DNA from: Hyphomicrobium_A sp963812795
Lineage (GTDB): Bacteria > Pseudomonadota > Alphaproteobacteria > Rhizobiales > Hyphomicrobiaceae
Reading direction: 5' to 3'
NCBI GenBank assembly: GCA_963812795.1
Contig: CAWEWG010000004.1
Coordinates: 53,201 to 117,200, forward strand
DNA: 64,000 nucleotides
This document shows, piece by piece, positions 63,799 to 64,000 of this stretch (its first letter is position 1; the number at the start of each line of letters is the position of its first letter). A program made the translations under genes and the position numbers. The notes under the pieces are model-generated. The model did not search any database and was not told the origin of the DNA. It saw only the letters and a list, made by a program, of their open reading frames with translations.

Positions 63799-64000
63799 CT
63801 ACCCGGGGTACGAAAGTGAGAATTGAGAATTGAGAATTCGGGCCGTTCCCGAATGCTCGATGCTCACTTCCTCACTCTCAATTCCGCCGAAGCCGCGCGG
63901 GCGGAAGCCGAGCAGGTCGCGCGTCTGCATGAGCGCCTTCACGGCCCCCAGCCCGTCTTCCACGGATCAGCTCGAGCAGCGCGCGTCGGTTCGCATCGTA
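63799..64000 (-). CDS. 3' end of an unidentified gene, running into the window edge
   Basis: On the minus strand the frame reads DANRRALLELIR and, after a base shift near 63,962, DGLGAVKALMQTRDLLGFRPRGFGGIES, which looks like real protein. It then runs into repeat-derived codons before a stop at 63799. I do not recognise the family. The start lies beyond base 64,000. Confidence 0.4.
63813..63895. repeat. Degenerate repeat with GAATTGA ladder
   Basis: Left half has GAATTGAGAATTGAGAATTC, centre ATTCGGG / CCCGAAT (7-bp stem, 63835-63841 and 63847-63853), right half CTCACTCTCAATTC. The design (ladder of a short unit, central hairpin, inverse ladder) is like the repeat between accB and accC at 29913-30001. 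Confidence 0.6.

Overview
The window reads as a chromosomal segment of an alphaproteobacterium of the Hyphomicrobiales (Rhizobiales) type, followed by a tail of foreign or chimeric sequence. The evidence for the first part is its high GC, the families and order of its core genes (yfgM-bamB-der; accB-accC; guaB-MAPEG-rsmB; ppx-rlmE), the release factor 2 sequence with SPY in the codon-recognition loop, an ECF42/DGPF regulatory locus, and small palindromic intergenic repeats. I cannot name a genus.

Layout. 1-18.9 kb: cold-shock protein, RlmJ, HolC, Der, BamB, YfgM, PanB, an L,D-transpeptidase, MOSC and NnrU proteins, a PRMT-like methyltransferase, two RNA methyltransferase genes, release factor 2 with a real programmed +1 frameshift, and penicillin-binding protein 1A. 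18.9-32.1 kb: AmiC-type amidase, RNase E, Spy/LTXXQ protein, an aminotransferase, an M48 metalloprotease with TPRs, a DsbA-like protein, AroQ, AccB, AccC and Aat. 32.2-41.7 kb: small secreted proteins, GNAT, HAD, an ArsC/Spx-like protein, an ArsR-AHSA1 pair with a palindromic operator across the start codon, GuaA, an ECF42 sigma operon with two DGPF proteins, a divergent Aat paralogue and a zinc-ribbon membrane protein. 41.7-54.6 kb: TspO, a methyltransferase/ATP-grasp fusion, RsmB, MAPEG, GuaB, several small proteins, DUF808, a P460-type cytochrome with a CX3CH motif, RlmE, Ppx/GppA, an M15 peptidase and tRNA-Gln(CUG).

After the tRNA the character changes. A 5'-truncated DNA polymerase X/PHP gene meets, within a few bases near 56,778, a 3'-truncated molybdenum-hydroxylase FAD subunit. 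Then follow three tandem DUF4177-like small genes in lower-GC DNA, a replication-type winged-helix gene cut by a degraded IS256-family element, a HEPN fragment and an adenylate cyclase. This tail (about 56.78-63.5 kb) is either a chimeric assembly or acquired DNA; no intact gene supports the junction.

Many essential genes (rlmJ, pbp1A, amiC, rne, accC, guaA, rsmB and others) are interrupted by single-base frame changes while their proteins read on in the next frame. I read most of these as sequencing errors and give whole-gene extents. The most interesting biology is (i) the three-gene unit methyltransferase/ATP-grasp fusion - TspO - zinc-ribbon membrane protein, (ii) the ArsR and ECF42 regulatory sites, (iii) a family of about 75-bp nested palindromes placed in pairs between genes, (iv) the prfB recoding site, and (v) the Aat paralogue.
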